64,000 nt of DNA from Herminiimonas sp. (GTDB lineage: Bacteria > Pseudomonadota > Gammaproteobacteria > Burkholderiales > Burkholderiaceae), in assembly GCF_030655415.1 (NCBI RefSeq), contig NZ_JAURVN010000009.1, positions 161,578 to 225,577 of the forward strand. Reading direction: 5' to 3'. The notes under the pieces are model-generated. The model was not told where the DNA came from. It searched no databases and worked only from the letters and a program-made list of their open reading frames with translations. Positions 63,400 to 64,000 of this stretch are shown one piece after another. The position numbers and the translations under genes were made by a program. How positions within the stretch are numbered: the first letter of the stretch is position 1; every line of letters starts with the position of its first letter.

Positions 63400-64000
63400 T
63401 CAATACATGTGTTGCCCGCCATTGATGGCGATATTTGCGCCGGTCAAAAATGCTGCCTCGTCCGACGCGAGGTAAGCAACCAAACCAGCAATCTCTTCCG
63501 GCTTACCCAGACGTCCCATCGGAATTTGCGGCACGATCTTTGTGTCCAGCACCTCTTGCGGAATCGCCATCACCATTTTTGTTCCGATATAACCAGGGGA
63601 AATTGTATTTACGGTGACGGCTTTGCGCGCGACTTCCAGCGCGAGTGCTTTAGTGAATCCATGCATCCCGGCTTTCGCAGCAGAATAATTGGTTTGCCCA
63701 AACGCACCCTTCTGACCGTTCACTGAAGAGATGTTGATAATGCGACCCCAGCCGCGTTCAACCATGCCGTCGCACACTGGTTTTGTCATATTGAAAACCG
63801 AGTCAAGGTTGGTTCCCATGACTTCGTCCCAATCCAGTTTTTCCATCTTTTTGAAAGTCACATCGCGCGTGATGCCGGCGTTGTTGACCAAGACATCAAT
63901 TGGGCCGATCTCTTTTTCGATGAGCGCAACGCATTGTTGCGCAGAGTCGTAATCGGATACATCGCATGGGTAAGCGCGGAAATTAAAACCGTTTTCCTTC
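63400..64000 (-). CDS. phaB: Acetoacetyl-CoA reductase, PhaB-like (start outside window)
   Basis: About 200 residues visible; the N-terminal cofactor-binding part is beyond the right edge. SDR motifs: VLVNNAGITRDVTF, the catalytic Ser/Tyr/Lys set in NISSVNGQKGAFGQTNYSAAKAG, and GYIGTKMVMAIP. The ITRDVTFKKMEKLDWDEVMGTNLDSVFN stretch and the ending NGGQHMY are characteristic of NADPH-dependent acetoacetyl-CoA reductases that supply (R)-3-hydroxybutyryl-CoA for polyhydroxybutyrate. A generic 3-oxoacyl-ACP reductase (FabG) is the main alternative. Confidence 0.9.
   Translation of the reverse strand, partial: KENGFNFRAYPCDVSDYDSAQQCVALIEKEIGPIDVLVNNAGITRDVTFKKMEKLDWDEVMGTNLDSVFNMTKPVCDGMVERGWGRIINISSVNGQKGAFGQTNYSAAKAGMHGFTKALALEVARKAVTVNTISPGYIGTKMVMAIPQEVLDTKIVPQIPMGRLGKPEEIAGLVAYLASDEAAFLTGANIAINGGQHMY

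Noticed and set aside
1..64000. CRISPR arrays, tRNA or rRNA genes, prophage
   Set aside because: No regularly spaced repeats, no cloverleaf or rRNA sequence and no phage structural genes were recognised by eye; a tRNAscan or Infernal run could still find a missed RNA.

Overview
The window reads as a continuous stretch of a betaproteobacterial chromosome, most likely from the Oxalobacteraceae (Herminiimonas/Janthinobacterium-like). This rests on the style of the proteins and gene order: the rpsP-rimM-trmD-rplS operon, etfB-etfA next to a 596-residue acyl-CoA dehydrogenase, a PhaB-type reductase, an AmtB with a long proline/alanine-rich leader, a CobD/CbiB-like membrane protein and a FimV-like protein. 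The genus is an inference. Base composition is moderate, and coding density is high on both strands. I see no IS element, prophage, CRISPR array, rRNA or tRNA gene. Both ends cut through genes: a family 2 glycosyltransferase at the left and a PhaB-like reductase on the minus strand at the right.

Layout. 1-4.1 kb: end of a membrane glycosyltransferase and a convergent CHASE-PAS-GGDEF-EAL c-di-GMP enzyme. 4.3-8.6 kb: minus-strand block with a CobD/CbiB-like protein, a Nudix CoA pyrophosphatase and the ribosomal operon rpsP-rimM-trmD-rplS, with a clear promoter and terminator. 8.8-11.3 kb: TM2 protein, then amtB behind a sigma-54-type promoter and translationally coupled to a small unknown protein. 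11.3-15.1 kb: etfB-etfA-acyl-CoA dehydrogenase with a striking intercistronic hairpin. 15.4-21.4 kb: TusA-like protein, FimV-like protein, alaS and a glycerophosphodiesterase. 21.6-27.1 kb: gamma-glutamyltransferase, two membrane proteins and glnS.

27.1-29.7 kb holds the most unusual gene. It is an AT-rich 855-codon orphan directly behind glnS, with a four-cysteine zinc-ribbon-like motif followed by a PD-(D/E)XK-type nuclease signature. I regard it as the best candidate in the window for an undescribed (perhaps defence-related) function. 29.8-38.3 kb: membrane protein, glutaredoxin, phospholipase D/cardiolipin synthase-like protein, a MerR-type regulator-glycosyltransferase-secreted protein unit divergent from a fasciclin gene, two glyoxalase-fold proteins, a TAXI-type binding protein and msrA. 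38.6-44.5 kb: a GAF protein overlapping a degenerate receiver protein, an orphan, a stand-alone ParB-like protein, a 7TMR-DISM diguanylate cyclase and an EAL phosphodiesterase. 44.5-53.2 kb: LysR/MFS pair, cupin plus class A beta-lactamase, an outer-membrane-type protein, a LysE exporter and several small conserved proteins. 53.4-56.9 kb: signalling cluster of GGDEF, a small protein, HDOD and cNMP-binding-GGDEF. 57-64 kb: exonuclease I, MAPEG, S4-domain protein, a chemoreceptor, a DnaQ-like exonuclease, a DsbA-family protein and PhaB.

A recurrent theme is cyclic di-GMP signalling: five GGDEF and/or EAL proteins lie in 64 kb, with GAF, receiver-like, HDOD and chemoreceptor proteins between them. 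Housekeeping translation genes (ribosomal operon, alaS, glnS) alternate with this regulatory and transport content.
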